NCBI RefSeq assembly: GCF_014083985.1
Contig: NZ_CP046907.1
Coordinates: 1,434,501-1,498,500, forward strand
Reading direction: 5' to 3'
From: Streptomyces sp. SCUT-3
GTDB taxonomy: Bacteria > Actinomycetota > Actinomycetes > Streptomycetales > Streptomycetaceae
DNA length: 64,000 nt
Below the pieces are notes generated by a model, which saw only the letters and a list, made by a program, of their open reading frames with translations, did not search any database and was not told where the DNA came from. Both the position numbers and the translations under genes were made by a program. Positions 29,178 through 38,525 of this stretch are shown here, piece after piece. Position 1 is the first letter of the stretch, and every line of letters begins with the position of its first letter.

Positions 29178-31223
29178 CGGGCGCGGGGCCACCGGCCTGG
29201 GCTCGGGAGCCGAGGCGTCGATCGCGGCCAGGGACCTGCGCACCTGCTCGCGGTCCTGGGTGTACCAGAATCCGGGCAGGGAGGCGCGCAGGAAGCCGCC
29301 GTAGCGCGCGGTGGCCAGCCTCGGGTCCAGGACCGCCACCACCCCCCGGTCGTCCGAGGCCCGCACCAGGCGGCCGGCGCCCTGCGCCATCAGCAGCGCG
29401 GCGTGCGTGGCCGCCACCGCCATGAAGCCGTTCCCGCCGGCCTCCTCCACCGCCTTCTGCCGGGCGCTCATCAGCGGGTCGTCGGGGCGCGGGAAGGGGA
29501 CGCGGTCCATCACCACCAGCTGGCACGCCGACCCGGGGACGTCCACCCCCTGCCACAGCGACAGGGTGCCGAACAGGCAGGTGCGGGCGTCGGAGGCGAA
29601 GGTGCGGATCAGCTCGCCGAGGGTCTCCTCGCCCTGGAGCAGGACCGGGACGTCCAGGCGCCCCCGCATCTCCTCGGCCGCGGCCTTCGCGGCCCTCATC
29701 GAGGAGAACAGGCCCAGGGTCCGCCCCCCGGCGGCCTCGATCAGCTCGGCCAGCTCGTCGAGCATGTCGGACCGGCTGCCGTCCCGCCCCGGCTGGGCAA
29801 GGTGCCTGGCGACGTAGAGGATGCCCTGCCGGCCGTAGTCGAAGGGCGAGCCGACGTCCAGGCCGGTCCAGGCGGGCAGGTCGTCCTCCCCGCCGCCCTC
29901 CTCCGGGCCGAGCCCGACGGACAGGGCGACCTGCCGGAAGTCGCCGCCGAGCTTGAGCGTGGCGGAGGTGAGGACCACCGAGCGGTCCTCGAACAGCTTC
30001 TCCCGCAGCAGCCCGGAGACGTTCAGCGGCGCGACCCGCAGCGAGGCGCCGTAGCGGTCGTGGCGCTCGCACCAGACGACGTCGTACTCGGAGCACTGCA
30101 GGATCCGCTCGGCCGTGGCGTGGACGTTCTCCACGAAGGCCATGGCCTGCTTGCGCACCGCGTCCTCGTCGGTCACCGAGCGGTCGCGCACCTCCCCCAG
30201 GGAAACGATCACCTGGCGGCAGGCGTCGCGCAGCGCGGCGAGGGCGAAGCCCAGGTCCTCCGGGAGCTCCTCCAGCCGCCCGGGCAGGGCGAGTTCCATC
30301 AGGCGCTCGAAGTCCTCGGAGGCGCTCAGCAGGGCGTCCGCGGCCTTCTCGTTCGCCAGCTTCGCCGCGCGCTTGACCGCGCGGTTGACGCCGCCGGGGG
30401 TGAGTTCGCCGGTGGCCACCCCGGTGACCCGGGAGACCAGCTCGTGCGCCTCGTCGACGATCAGCACCTCGTGGCTCGGCAGCACCGGCGCGCCCTCGAT
30501 GGCGTCGATGGCGAGGAGGGCGTGGTTGGTGACGACCACGTCGGCGAGCTTGGCGCGCTCGCGGGCGGCCTCGGCGAAGCACTCGGCGCCGTAGGCGCAC
30601 TTGGTGGCGCCCAGGCACTCCCGGGAGGTGACCGACACCTGCGACCAGGCGCGGTCGGAGACGCCGGGGGCCAGGTCGTCGCGGTCGCCGGTCTCCGTCT
30701 CGTCGGCCCAGTCGCGCAGCCGCAGCAGGTCCTTGCCGAGCTTGCTGGTGGGCCCGCCCGCGCTCTCCAGCGGGTCGAACAGGCCGTCCTCCTCGTCCCC
30801 GGGCACGCCCTCGTGGAGGCGGTGCAGGCACAGGTAGTTGGAGCGGCCCTTGAGCATGGCGAACTCCGGGCGGCGCCGCAGCAGCGGGTGCAGGGCGTCG
30901 ACGGTGCGCGGCAGGTCGCGCTCCACCAGCTGGCGCTGGAGGGCGAGGGTGGCGGTGGCCACCACCACCCGCTCGCCGTGGGCCAGGGCCGGCACCAGGT
31001 AGGCCAGGGACTTGCCGGTGCCGGTGCCCGCCTGGACCAGCAGGTGGTCCCCCGCGTCGACGGCGTCGGCGACGGCCTGCGCCATCGCGACCTGGCCGGG
31101 GCGCTCCGTGCCGCCGACGGCGGTGACGGCGGCGTGGAGGAGGTCGGTGAGGGCGGGGGCGGAGCCGGAGGTGCGCGGGGCGGGCCGCTGCGGTGCCGGT
31201 TCTTCGGTGGGCGCAGTCGTCAT
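29172..31223 (-). CDS. DinG/XPD-like ATP-dependent DNA helicase
   Basis: A 683-residue superfamily 2 helicase of the DinG/XPD group, predicted 5'-3' polarity, acting in repair of damaged or structured DNA. Walker A is VQAGTGTGKSLAYLVPAL. Four Cys of the likely iron-sulfur cluster are in NYLCLHRL and CLGATKCAYGAEC. The DEAH box is LIVDEAHELVSR. Later motifs include SVVLTSATLKLGG, FGTLSLWQGVDVPGSACQLVV and MAQGAGRLVRASDDRG (motif VI). The gene faces lexA, as in S. coelicolor. No clear SOS box was seen upstream. The ATG at 31223 has a poor ribosome site. Confidence 0.92.
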   Translation of the reverse strand: MTTAPTEEPAPQRPAPRTSGSAPALTDLLHAAVTAVGGTERPGQVAMAQAVADAVDAGDHLLVQAGTGTGKSLAYLVPALAHGERVVVATATLALQRQLVERDLPRTVDALHPLLRRRPEFAMLKGRSNYLCLHRLHEGVPGDEEDGLFDPLESAGGPTSKLGKDLLRLRDWADETETGDRDDLAPGVSDRAWSQVSVTSRECLGATKCAYGAECFAEAARERAKLADVVVTNHALLAIDAIEGAPVLPSHEVLIVDEAHELVSRVTGVATGELTPGGVNRAVKRAAKLANEKAADALLSASEDFERLMELALPGRLEELPEDLGFALAALRDACRQVIVSLGEVRDRSVTDEDAVRKQAMAFVENVHATAERILQCSEYDVVWCERHDRYGASLRVAPLNVSGLLREKLFEDRSVVLTSATLKLGGDFRQVALSVGLGPEEGGGEDDLPAWTGLDVGSPFDYGRQGILYVARHLAQPGRDGSRSDMLDELAELIEAAGGRTLGLFSSMRAAKAAAEEMRGRLDVPVLLQGEETLGELIRTFASDARTCLFGTLSLWQGVDVPGSACQLVVMDRVPFPRPDDPLMSARQKAVEEAGGNGFMAVAATHAALLMAQGAGRLVRASDDRGVVAVLDPRLATARYGGFLRASLPGFWYTQDREQVRRSLAAIDASAPEPRPVAPRPS

Positions 31224-31269
31224 AACCGGACCACTGTATGCCCTGCCCCCGACACCGGGGAGCGGTCCG

Positions 31270-33027
31270 TCACGGAGCGTGCAGGGGGTTGGGCACGGTG
31301 CCGTGGACCGCCGCGTGCGGGCGGTCGGGGCGGTCGCGGTAGCCGTCGAGGTGGAGGCGGTTGCGGTTGAGGCACAGCCGCTCGATCCTCGGGGTGAGCA
31401 GGTCGAACAGGGCGAACCGCTCCTTGAGCCCGGGGAAGCGCTCCTGGTGGCGCAGCACCTCCTCGCGGACCATGCGCCAGAACTCCCCCTCGGGCACGCC
31501 GAGCTGCTCCTCGCACAGGGGGGCGAGGTAGCGGAAGACGCCGACGAACAGCCCCGAATGGATGAACTGGCACAGGAACTCCGGCGGCTCCCGCAGCAGG
31601 ACGGCGGAGACCTCGGCGGGCATGTCCTCCAGTTCCGGCAGGGGCGCGGCGCTGACGTTGACGTCGTCGACGAAGTCCTTGACCGCGAGCCGCACGGGGA
31701 CGTCGTGGTCGTCGAAGACCACGACGGCGTTCTCGCCGTGGGGCGAGAAGACGGTGCCGTAGCGGTAGAGGAAGTGCAGCAGCGGCGGCAGCAGGGCGGC
31801 GAAGAGCCTGCGCAGCCAGGCGGCGGGGGCCAGGCCGGAGCGGGCGACGAGTTCGGCGGTGAGCGCGCGGCCGGCCGGGTCGACGGACAGGAGGGCGGCG
31901 AGGGTGCGGGGGCGCTCGCCGGGGTCGAGGTACCGGTGGAGGGGTTCGCGCCAGATGGCGCCGAGGAGTTCGCGGTACTGGTAGGGGACGTCGGGCAGGC
32001 CGTCGTAGACGGGGTGGGGGACGGCCACCGAGGCGACCTCGCCGAGGAGGACGACGCGGGTCCCGTCGCGCAGGAAGGGGTCGTTGTCGCGCAGGGAGTG
32101 GACCCAGGCGGTCACGGCGGGGGCGGCGAGGGTCCGTTCGGTGGGCAGGCCGCGCCAGACCAGGGTGTTGAGCACCGACAGCGGCAGTTTGACGGTGTGC
32201 CGGTCCGGGCGGTCGGTGTTGAGGAAGGTGCGGATCGACTGCTGGGGCAGGCGCAGGTCGCCGTCGGTGGGCAGGGGGACGATCGTGCCGTCGGCGATGT
32301 GCTCGGCGAACAGCGGCACGATCGTCTCGTCCCACTGCCAGGGGTGGACGGGCAGCCACAGGTAGTCGTCCGGGTCGGCGCCGCGGGCGGCGACGGTGCG
32401 GCGGTAGAGGTCCCTGGTGCCTTCGTCGAGTTCGCGGGAGTAGAGGGCGGCCGGGTCGGCCAGGGCGGCGGTGCCCCGGTAGGCGGCGAGGTCGCGGTGG
32501 ACGGCGATCCAGGGCAGGGCCGCGGGGGTGCGGGCCTCGGGAGCCCAGCGTTCGGCGTCGCCGGCGGAGAACCCCATGCGGCCCTTGTTGACGACGATCC
32601 AGGGGTGTCCGCTCTGGTGGCCCTCGAGTTCGGCGTGGCCGAGGTCGGCGAGTTCGGCGGCGGTCGCCGCGCTCCCGTCCAGGCGGACGTCCGCGGCCAG
32701 GGTGGCGAGGGTTTCGCGGACGAGGTGGCCGAGGGTTCCGCCGTCCAGCCCGAGGGGGGTGTCGCGGGCCCGGACGAGGAAGCGGACCGGGTCGGTGTCC
32801 GGGGTGATGCTGCCGGGGTCGACCCGCCAGTGGCCGTAGGCCCCGCGTTCGGCGCGGAAGCGGTACTCGGTGCCTTCTCCGGTGGGCAGCAGGTAGGTGC
32901 CCGGGGCGTCCGGGCAGGGACGGGGCTCGGTCATCCCCTCGTAGGCGAACTCGGCGAGCATCTTGGCCAGGAGACGCTGCGAGGCGCGGCGCCACGGTCC
33001 GGGGTGCGGCTGGGACGGTCGGTGCAC
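31270..33027 (-). CDS. IucA/IucC-type NIS siderophore synthetase
   Basis: A 585-residue ATP-dependent synthetase that joins carboxylates to amines or alcohols without a peptide-synthetase template. The first IucA/IucC block is HQSGHPWIVVNKGRMGFS with WLPVHPWQWDETIVPLFA. LPQQSIRTFLNTDRP, LPLSVLNTLVWRGLP and TRVVLLGEVASV contribute to the nucleotide site. The C-terminal FhuF-like part has GTVFSPHGENAVVVFDDHDVPVRLAVKDFVDD. Length matches the family. The GTG start has CAGGAG 8 bases upstream, and an iron box lies in the promoter. No other siderophore, transporter or hydroxylase gene is adjacent, so product and partners are unknown. Confidence 0.92.
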   Translation of the reverse strand: MHRPSQPHPGPWRRASQRLLAKMLAEFAYEGMTEPRPCPDAPGTYLLPTGEGTEYRFRAERGAYGHWRVDPGSITPDTDPVRFLVRARDTPLGLDGGTLGHLVRETLATLAADVRLDGSAATAAELADLGHAELEGHQSGHPWIVVNKGRMGFSAGDAERWAPEARTPAALPWIAVHRDLAAYRGTAALADPAALYSRELDEGTRDLYRRTVAARGADPDDYLWLPVHPWQWDETIVPLFAEHIADGTIVPLPTDGDLRLPQQSIRTFLNTDRPDRHTVKLPLSVLNTLVWRGLPTERTLAAPAVTAWVHSLRDNDPFLRDGTRVVLLGEVASVAVPHPVYDGLPDVPYQYRELLGAIWREPLHRYLDPGERPRTLAALLSVDPAGRALTAELVARSGLAPAAWLRRLFAALLPPLLHFLYRYGTVFSPHGENAVVVFDDHDVPVRLAVKDFVDDVNVSAAPLPELEDMPAEVSAVLLREPPEFLCQFIHSGLFVGVFRYLAPLCEEQLGVPEGEFWRMVREEVLRHQERFPGLKERFALFDLLTPRIERLCLNRNRLHLDGYRDRPDRPHAAVHGTVPNPLHAP

Positions 33028-33104
33028 GGTGGCGCTCCTGTCGGTTCGAGGTCGGATGCCGGTGGCGCTGGGCGAACGGTCCGCGGGCCCCGTCGACCCG
33101 TCAG

Positions 33105-33124
33105 TGAGGCAAGGCTTACCTTAT
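33105..33124. promoter_or_regulatory. Iron box (DmdR/IdeR-type operator)
   Basis: TGAGGCAAGGCTTACCTTAT is a near-palindrome resembling the Streptomyces iron box (TTAGGTTAGGCTNACCTAA). It lies about 80-100 bases before the siderophore synthetase start and should repress that gene when iron is plentiful. The rest of the gap to 33301 holds the divergent protease promoter. Confidence 0.75.
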
Positions 33125-33301
33125 CGATGTGACATGGTGCAACCCCTTTGGGACGTAAGGTAGTTGGGTCACCGACCGTTCGGGGGGTCTCCGGCGGAAC
33201 CGCCGACCCGGTTGGGCCGGTCCTCCCCCGGAACGGCATAGTGGGACCTCGCCTCCGCGCGCGAGGCCATGACAAGTTCACAACAGGGGGATCCACAACC
33301 C

Positions 33302-34474
33302 ATGCGATCGATACGCCGCCCGGCGGCGCTGGCGGTGGCTGCAGTCGCGCTCGTCGCGTTCACCGGCACCGCCTGCGGACCCGAGGACGACAACGGCGAC
33401 CCGAACGCCGCCGCGACCGCCGACGACCAGATCAAGCTCCCGTCGGGCTTTCCCACCAGCCTGCCCTCCGACCTCCCCAGCGGCCTGCCCACCACGGCCG
33501 AGGAGCTGGAGAAGTGGAAGAAGGGCGGCTGGAAGGACTGGGAGAACTGGGCCCGCGAGGCCGCCCACTTCATCAACCCCATCATCGAGGACCTGTGGGA
33601 CCAGGAGCGGGCCGAGGGGGCGGAGGGGAACGACAAGCCGGTCGAGGAGGACATCGCCGCCGACCAGGGGGCCACCGACCCCGACCCGGAGCCGGTCCGG
33701 GCCGCGAAGGTGGCCACGCCCTACACCAGGACCGCGCCCGCGGCGGGCAAGCTCTTCTTCGACACCCCCGAGGGCCAGGGCGTCTGCTCCGCGACCGTGG
33801 TCGAGGACCCGGCGCACCCCGGCAAGAGCAACCTGGTGTGGACCGCGGGCCACTGCGTCCACACCGGCTCCAAGGGCGGCTGGCTCCGCAACCTGATGTT
33901 CGCCCCCGCCTACAACAACGGGGCCCTCCCCAGGGGCAGCACCGCGACCGAGGAGCAGATCTTCCCGCACGGCCAGTGGTGGGTGGAGGACGCCAAGACC
34001 TCCGACGAGTGGATCGCGCAGGGCACGGAGACCGGTGCCAACGGGGCGCCGTACGACTTCGCCGTGCTGAAGGTGAAGAACCCCGCGGGCAACGGCAAGT
34101 CCCTCGAGGAGACCGTCGGCGCCGCCCTGCCGATCTGGTTCGACGCGCCCTTCGGCTCGGAGATCGGGCAGATCGGCAACTGGGGCTACCCGGCCGCTCC
34201 CCCCTACGACGGCGTGCTGATGTTCGGCTGCGAGGACACCCCCGGCCGGCTGTCCCTGTTCCAGGGCCAGCCGACGATGCACCGCATCGGCTGCACCATG
34301 ACCGGCGGCTCCAGCGGCGGCGGCTGGTACGCCACCGGGCCGGACGGAAAGCCGGCGCTGGTCAGCAACACCTCCATCGGCCCGACGGAGAACACCTGGC
34401 TGGCGGGTCCGCGCCTGGGCGAGGAGGCCGAGGCGCTCTACAAGAAGATGAGCAAGGAGCACGCCGGCGACTGA
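33302..34474 (+). CDS. Trypsin-like serine peptidase, probable lipoprotein
   Basis: A 390-residue exported protein. The signal peptide ([20 protein letters not shown]) ends in TAC, a lipobox-like Cys, so it is probably membrane-anchored on the outside. An acidic, Pro-rich linker with a Trp-rich helix (KKGGWKDWENWAREAAHF) follows. The peptidase domain is chymotrypsin-like: His in VWTAGHCVH, Asp in YDFAVLKVKN, Ser in TMTGGSSGGGW. It resembles the glutamyl-endopeptidase-like secreted proteins of Streptomyces. The ATG at 33302 is preferred to one at 33269 because it directly precedes the signal peptide and has CAGGGGG upstream. Confidence 0.85.
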   Translation: MRSIRRPAALAVAAVALVAFTGTACGPEDDNGDPNAAATADDQIKLPSGFPTSLPSDLPSGLPTTAEELEKWKKGGWKDWENWAREAAHFINPIIEDLWDQERAEGAEGNDKPVEEDIAADQGATDPDPEPVRAAKVATPYTRTAPAAGKLFFDTPEGQGVCSATVVEDPAHPGKSNLVWTAGHCVHTGSKGGWLRNLMFAPAYNNGALPRGSTATEEQIFPHGQWWVEDAKTSDEWIAQGTETGANGAPYDFAVLKVKNPAGNGKSLEETVGAALPIWFDAPFGSEIGQIGNWGYPAAPPYDGVLMFGCEDTPGRLSLFQGQPTMHRIGCTMTGGSSGGGWYATGPDGKPALVSNTSIGPTENTWLAGPRLGEEAEALYKKMSKEHAGD

Positions 34475-34490
34475 GCCGGCGCACCACGGA

Positions 34491-34546
34491 CAAGGGCCGG
34501 GGCCCGTCCCCTCCCCGCTGGGGGAGGGCACGGGCCCCGGCCCTTG
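34491..34546. terminator. Convergent terminator
   Basis: A long GC-rich hairpin, with arms beginning CAAGGGCCGGGGCCCGT and ending CGGGCCCCGGCCCTTG, lies between the peptidase stop and the hflX stop. Confidence 0.85.
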
Positions 34547-34594
34547 TTCCGGTCGTGCACGGCCTCCCGCAACGGGGCGGGCGGCCCGGGGCGG

Positions 34595-36076
34595 TCAGTC
34601 CCGGACGGCCGGCACGAACGGTTCCAGCTCGGCGGCGAGCACGCTGTCCACCCGGACCTTCAGGAGGGTGCCGTGCTCGGTGTGCTCCTCGGACTCGACC
34701 TCGCCGTCCCGGTGCGCACGGGAGACCAGGTCGCCGCGGGTGTACGGGACCAGCACCTCCAGCCGCACCTCGGGGCGGGGCAGCTCCTCGTCGATCAGGG
34801 CGAGCAGCTCGTCGATGCCCTGGCCGGTGCGCGCCGACACGCACACCGCGTGCTTCTCCCGGCGCAGCATCGAGGCGAGCACCAGCGGGTCCGCGGCGTC
34901 CGACTTGTTGATCACGACGATCTCGGGGACGTTCCCCGCCCCGACCTCGCGGAACACCTCGCGCACGGCGGCCAGCTGGGCCTCGGGCTCGGGGTGGGAG
35001 CCGTCCACGACGTGCAGGACGAGGTCCGCGTCGGCGACCTCCTCCATCGTGGAGCGGAACGCCTCGACGAGCTGGTGCGGCAGGTGCCGCACGAACCCGA
35101 CGGTGTCGGCGAGGGTGTAGAGCCGGCCGCTGGGCGTCTCGGCCCGCCGGACGGTCGGGTCCAGGGTGGCGAACAGCGCGTTCTCCACCAGGACGCCCGC
35201 GCCGGTGAGCCGGTTGAGCAGCGAGGACTTGCCCGCGTTGGTGTACCCGGCGATCGCCACCGAGGGCACCTTGTTGCGGCGCCGCTCCTGGCGCTTGAGG
35301 TCGCGGCCGGTCTTCATCTCCGCGATCTCCCGGCGCATCTTCGCCATCTTCTCGCGGATCCGCCGCCGGTCCGTCTCGATCTTGGTCTCACCGGGACCGC
35401 GGGTGGCCATGCCCCCGCCCCCGCTGCTGCCGCCGCCGCCCATCTGCCGGGACAGCGACTGGCCCCAGCCGCGCAGCCTGGGAAGCATGTACTGCATCTG
35501 GGCCAGCGAGACCTGCGCCTTGCCCTCCCGGGACTTGGCGTGCTGGGCGAAGATGTCCAGGATCAGCGCCGTGCGGTCCACGACCTTGACCTTGACGACG
35601 TCCTCGAGGTGGATGAGCTGGCCGGGGGTCAGCTCACCGTCGCACACCACGGTGTCGGCGCCGCTGGAGAGCACGATGTCGCGCAGCTCGGCGGCCTTGC
35701 CGGAACCGATGTAGGTGGCCGGGTCCGGCTTGTCGCGGCGCTGGATCACGCCGTCGAGGACGAGCGCGCCGGCGGTCTCGGACAGGGCGGCCAGCTCCGC
35801 CATGGAGTTCTCGGCCTCCTGCAGGGAGCCGGAGGTCCACACACCGACGAGTACCACCCGCTCCAGGCGCAGCTGGCGGTACTCGACCTCGGTGACGTCC
35901 TCGAGCTCGGTGGACAGGCCGGCCACCCGGCGCAGCGCGGCGCGGTCGGCGCGGTCGAACTGGTCGCCGTCCCGCTCGTCGTCGATCCACCGGTCCACCG
36001 CGGCGTCCTCGTCCATCAGGGCTTCGGCCCGCAGGTCCCGGGAAGTGCTTCGGTGGTTCTCGCGAATAGAGGTCAT
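34595..36076 (-). CDS. hflX: Ribosome-associated GTPase HflX
   Basis: A 493-residue GTPase that binds the 50S subunit and rescues stalled or hibernating ribosomes. The N-terminal HflX domain (ERVVLVGVWTSGS; SMAELAALSETAGA; DPATYIGSGKAAEL) is followed by a Gly/Ser-rich coiled segment with ATRGPGETKIETDRR. The G domain has G1 GYTNAGKSSLLNRL, G3 DTVGFVRHLPH and G4 NKSD. It carries an N-terminal extension of about 65 residues, as in other Streptomyces. The ATG at 36076 has GAAGGA 4 bases upstream. Confidence 0.95.
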   Translation of the reverse strand: MTSIRENHRSTSRDLRAEALMDEDAAVDRWIDDERDGDQFDRADRAALRRVAGLSTELEDVTEVEYRQLRLERVVLVGVWTSGSLQEAENSMAELAALSETAGALVLDGVIQRRDKPDPATYIGSGKAAELRDIVLSSGADTVVCDGELTPGQLIHLEDVVKVKVVDRTALILDIFAQHAKSREGKAQVSLAQMQYMLPRLRGWGQSLSRQMGGGGSSGGGGMATRGPGETKIETDRRRIREKMAKMRREIAEMKTGRDLKRQERRRNKVPSVAIAGYTNAGKSSLLNRLTGAGVLVENALFATLDPTVRRAETPSGRLYTLADTVGFVRHLPHQLVEAFRSTMEEVADADLVLHVVDGSHPEPEAQLAAVREVFREVGAGNVPEIVVINKSDAADPLVLASMLRREKHAVCVSARTGQGIDELLALIDEELPRPEVRLEVLVPYTRGDLVSRAHRDGEVESEEHTEHGTLLKVRVDSVLAAELEPFVPAVRD

Positions 36077-36269
36077 CGTGTCCTTCGGCTGAGAGGGGAC
36101 GGGGCGTGCGGCTCTGCTCGCCCGCACCGGGATCAACACCGGGTGGTCCGCGAAGATTCCCCGGCCGGGCCGGGGCCGCGCATCGATGGTCGCACGCCCC
36201 CCGTGCGGCGTCACGCGATATTCGGCGCGGCGCGGCGCGGCCCCGCGGCCCCGCGGGGCCGGTCGGGGG

Positions 36270-38393
36270 TCAGTCGGGGGTGTCCGTCTGCGCGTCCCGC
36301 CGGGCCCGGTAGACGTCGTAGACGCCGGGGACGCGGCGCACGGCGCGCAGCAGCCCGGCCAGGGCGTCCGCGCCGGGCAGCTCGACGGTGTAGGTGTGCC
36401 GCACCAGCTGGTCCTGCGGGGGCTCCACGGTGGCGGAGACGATGGCGATGCCCTCGCCCGCGATCGCCGCGGTGACGTCCGCCAGCAGCCGGGGCCGCAC
36501 GAGGGCCTCGGCGTGCAGGGTGGCCCGGTAGCCGGCGTCCGCGCCGCGCAGCCAGTCGACCCCTACGGCGCTGCGGCCGTCCCCCGTCATCCGCTCCGCG
36601 GCGGAGCACCCGGTCCGGTGCACGGCCACGACGCCGCCGCGGGTGAGGAAGCCGGTGATCTCGTCCGGCGGCACCGGGGTGCAGCAGCGGGCCAGGCGCA
36701 CGGGGGCGTCGGGGTGGCCGCTGAGGACGGCGGTGCCCGCGGCCGGCTCCCCGCGCGGGGGCACCGGGCCGCGCAGGGCGGGGCGGCGGCCGGCGCCCTT
36801 CTCCGCCTGCCGGTCCTCGGGCGGGTGGTTCTGGAGCCAGCGGGTGATCGCGATCCGCGCGGCGGGGGTGGTGGCGTGCTCCAGCCACTCCGGGGCGGGG
36901 CCGTTGTCCCCGTCCTCCCCGGCCAGGAGCAGGTGGACGGTGTCGCCGTCGGTGAGGACGGTGGCCATCGCGGTCAGGCGGCCGTTGACCCGGGCCCCGA
37001 CGCAGCGGTGGCCCTCCTCCTCCCCCAGCGCGTAGGCGGCGTCGACGCAGGTGGCGCCGCGGGGCAGCCCCAGGGTTCCGCCGTCGGCGCGGAAGACGGT
37101 GATCTCGCCCTCCTCGGCGAGGTCGGCCCGCAGGGCCCGCCAGAAGGAGTCGGCGTCCGGCACCTCCTTCTGCCAGGCCAGCAGCCGGGAGAGCCAGCCG
37201 GGCCGGGTCGGGTCGCTCCGCTCGCCCTCGGCCTCCGCCGCCTCGGGCTCCTCGGCGGCGCGGTAGGGGTTGCCGAGCGCGACGACGCCGGCCTCGGCCA
37301 CGCGGTGCATACGGTGGGTGCGCACCAGGACCTCGGCGACGTGGCCGCCGTCGGTGGCCACGGCGGTGTGCAGGGACTGGTAGAGGTTGAACTTCGGGGC
37401 GGCGATGAAGTCCTTGAACTCGGCGATCACCGGGGTGAAGCAGGTGTGCAGCTCGCCCAGGACCGCGTAGCAGTCGGCGTCCTCCTCGACGACGACCAGC
37501 AGGCGGGAGAAGTCGTAGCCGCCCGGCTCGCTGCCGCGTTTCGCGCGCACCCGGTGCACGGAGACGCAGTGCCGGGGGCGGACCGACACGCCCGCCTCGA
37601 TGCCCGCGTCCCGCAGCACCGCGCGCACCTGCACGGCCAGTGCCTCCAGGGGATCGGTCAGGGCCTCGTGGGCGGCCAGGACCTCCTGGGTCGCGGCGTA
37701 CTCCTCCGGATGGAGGATCGCGAACACCAGGTCCTCCAGCTCGGTCTTGACCGCCTGGACGCCCAGCCGCTCGGCCAGCGGGATGAGGACGTCGCGGGTG
37801 ACCTTGGCGATGCGTTCCTGCTTCTCCCTGCGCATCACGCCCAGGGTGCGCATGTTGTGCAGGCGGTCGGCGAGCTTGATGGACATCACCCGCACGTCGT
37901 CGCCGGTGGCCACCAGCATCTTGCGGAACGTCTCGGGCTCGGCGGCCGCACCGTAGTCGACCTTCTCCAGCTTGGTCACGCCGTCGACGAGGTACGCCAC
38001 CTCCTCGCCGAACTCCTCGCGCACCTGCTCCAGGGTCACCTCGGTGTCCTCGACCGTGTCGTGGAGCAGGGAGGCGACCAGGGTGGTGGTCTCGGCGCCG
38101 AGCTGGGCGAGGATCAGGGTCACCGCGAGCGGGTGGGTGATGTACGGCTCGCCGCTCTTGCGCATCTGCCCGCGGTGCGACGCCTCGGCCAGGACGTAGG
38201 CGCGGCGGAGGGCCGACAGGTCGGCCGCGCCGGCACGGGGGTGGTGCGCCCGGTGCGCCTGGACGACGTGCTCGAGGGCGTCGGGGGTGCCGGCCCTGGA
38301 GCCGCCGCGCAGGGCGGCCCGGCCCAGCCTGCGCAGATCGGCCTTGCCCAGGCCCAGCCTGCGGTGGGCGGAATGCGTGGTCTCTACGCTCAT
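36270..38393 (-). CDS. rshA: RelA/SpoT homologue RshA
   Basis: A 707-residue (p)ppGpp metabolising protein. The HD hydrolase domain is intact: YITHPLAVTLI, LLHDTVEDTEVT and KLADRLHNMRTL. The synthetase domain is recognisable (RPRHCVSVHRVR; GGYDFSRLLVVVEEDADCYAVL; FKDFIAAPKFNLYQSLHTAV) but has diverged: the usual NGYQSLHT is NLYQSLHT, EVQIRT is EVLVRT and the AAHW region is altered. TGS (ITVFRADGGTLGLPRGATCVDAAYAL) and ACT (LLADVTAAIAGEGIAIVSATV) domains follow. The ATG at 38393 has GGAGGTG upstream. It is the second Rsh protein of Streptomyces, not the main RelA; hydrolysis may be its principal activity. Confidence 0.9.
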   Translation of the reverse strand: MSVETTHSAHRRLGLGKADLRRLGRAALRGGSRAGTPDALEHVVQAHRAHHPRAGAADLSALRRAYVLAEASHRGQMRKSGEPYITHPLAVTLILAQLGAETTTLVASLLHDTVEDTEVTLEQVREEFGEEVAYLVDGVTKLEKVDYGAAAEPETFRKMLVATGDDVRVMSIKLADRLHNMRTLGVMRREKQERIAKVTRDVLIPLAERLGVQAVKTELEDLVFAILHPEEYAATQEVLAAHEALTDPLEALAVQVRAVLRDAGIEAGVSVRPRHCVSVHRVRAKRGSEPGGYDFSRLLVVVEEDADCYAVLGELHTCFTPVIAEFKDFIAAPKFNLYQSLHTAVATDGGHVAEVLVRTHRMHRVAEAGVVALGNPYRAAEEPEAAEAEGERSDPTRPGWLSRLLAWQKEVPDADSFWRALRADLAEEGEITVFRADGGTLGLPRGATCVDAAYALGEEEGHRCVGARVNGRLTAMATVLTDGDTVHLLLAGEDGDNGPAPEWLEHATTPAARIAITRWLQNHPPEDRQAEKGAGRRPALRGPVPPRGEPAAGTAVLSGHPDAPVRLARCCTPVPPDEITGFLTRGGVVAVHRTGCSAAERMTGDGRSAVGVDWLRGADAGYRATLHAEALVRPRLLADVTAAIAGEGIAIVSATVEPPQDQLVRHTYTVELPGADALAGLLRAVRRVPGVYDVYRARRDAQTDTPD

Positions 38394-38525
38394 GGGCACC
38401 TCCGGCAGCAGTCCCCGGCGCAGTACGGGGTCCCTCGCCGGTGCTTGATGCTACCGAGCCCGTCCACCCGCTCCCGACCGCTCCCGCCCGGCATGATCTG
38501 TATCACTCTTTCGGGCGACCTTCGG

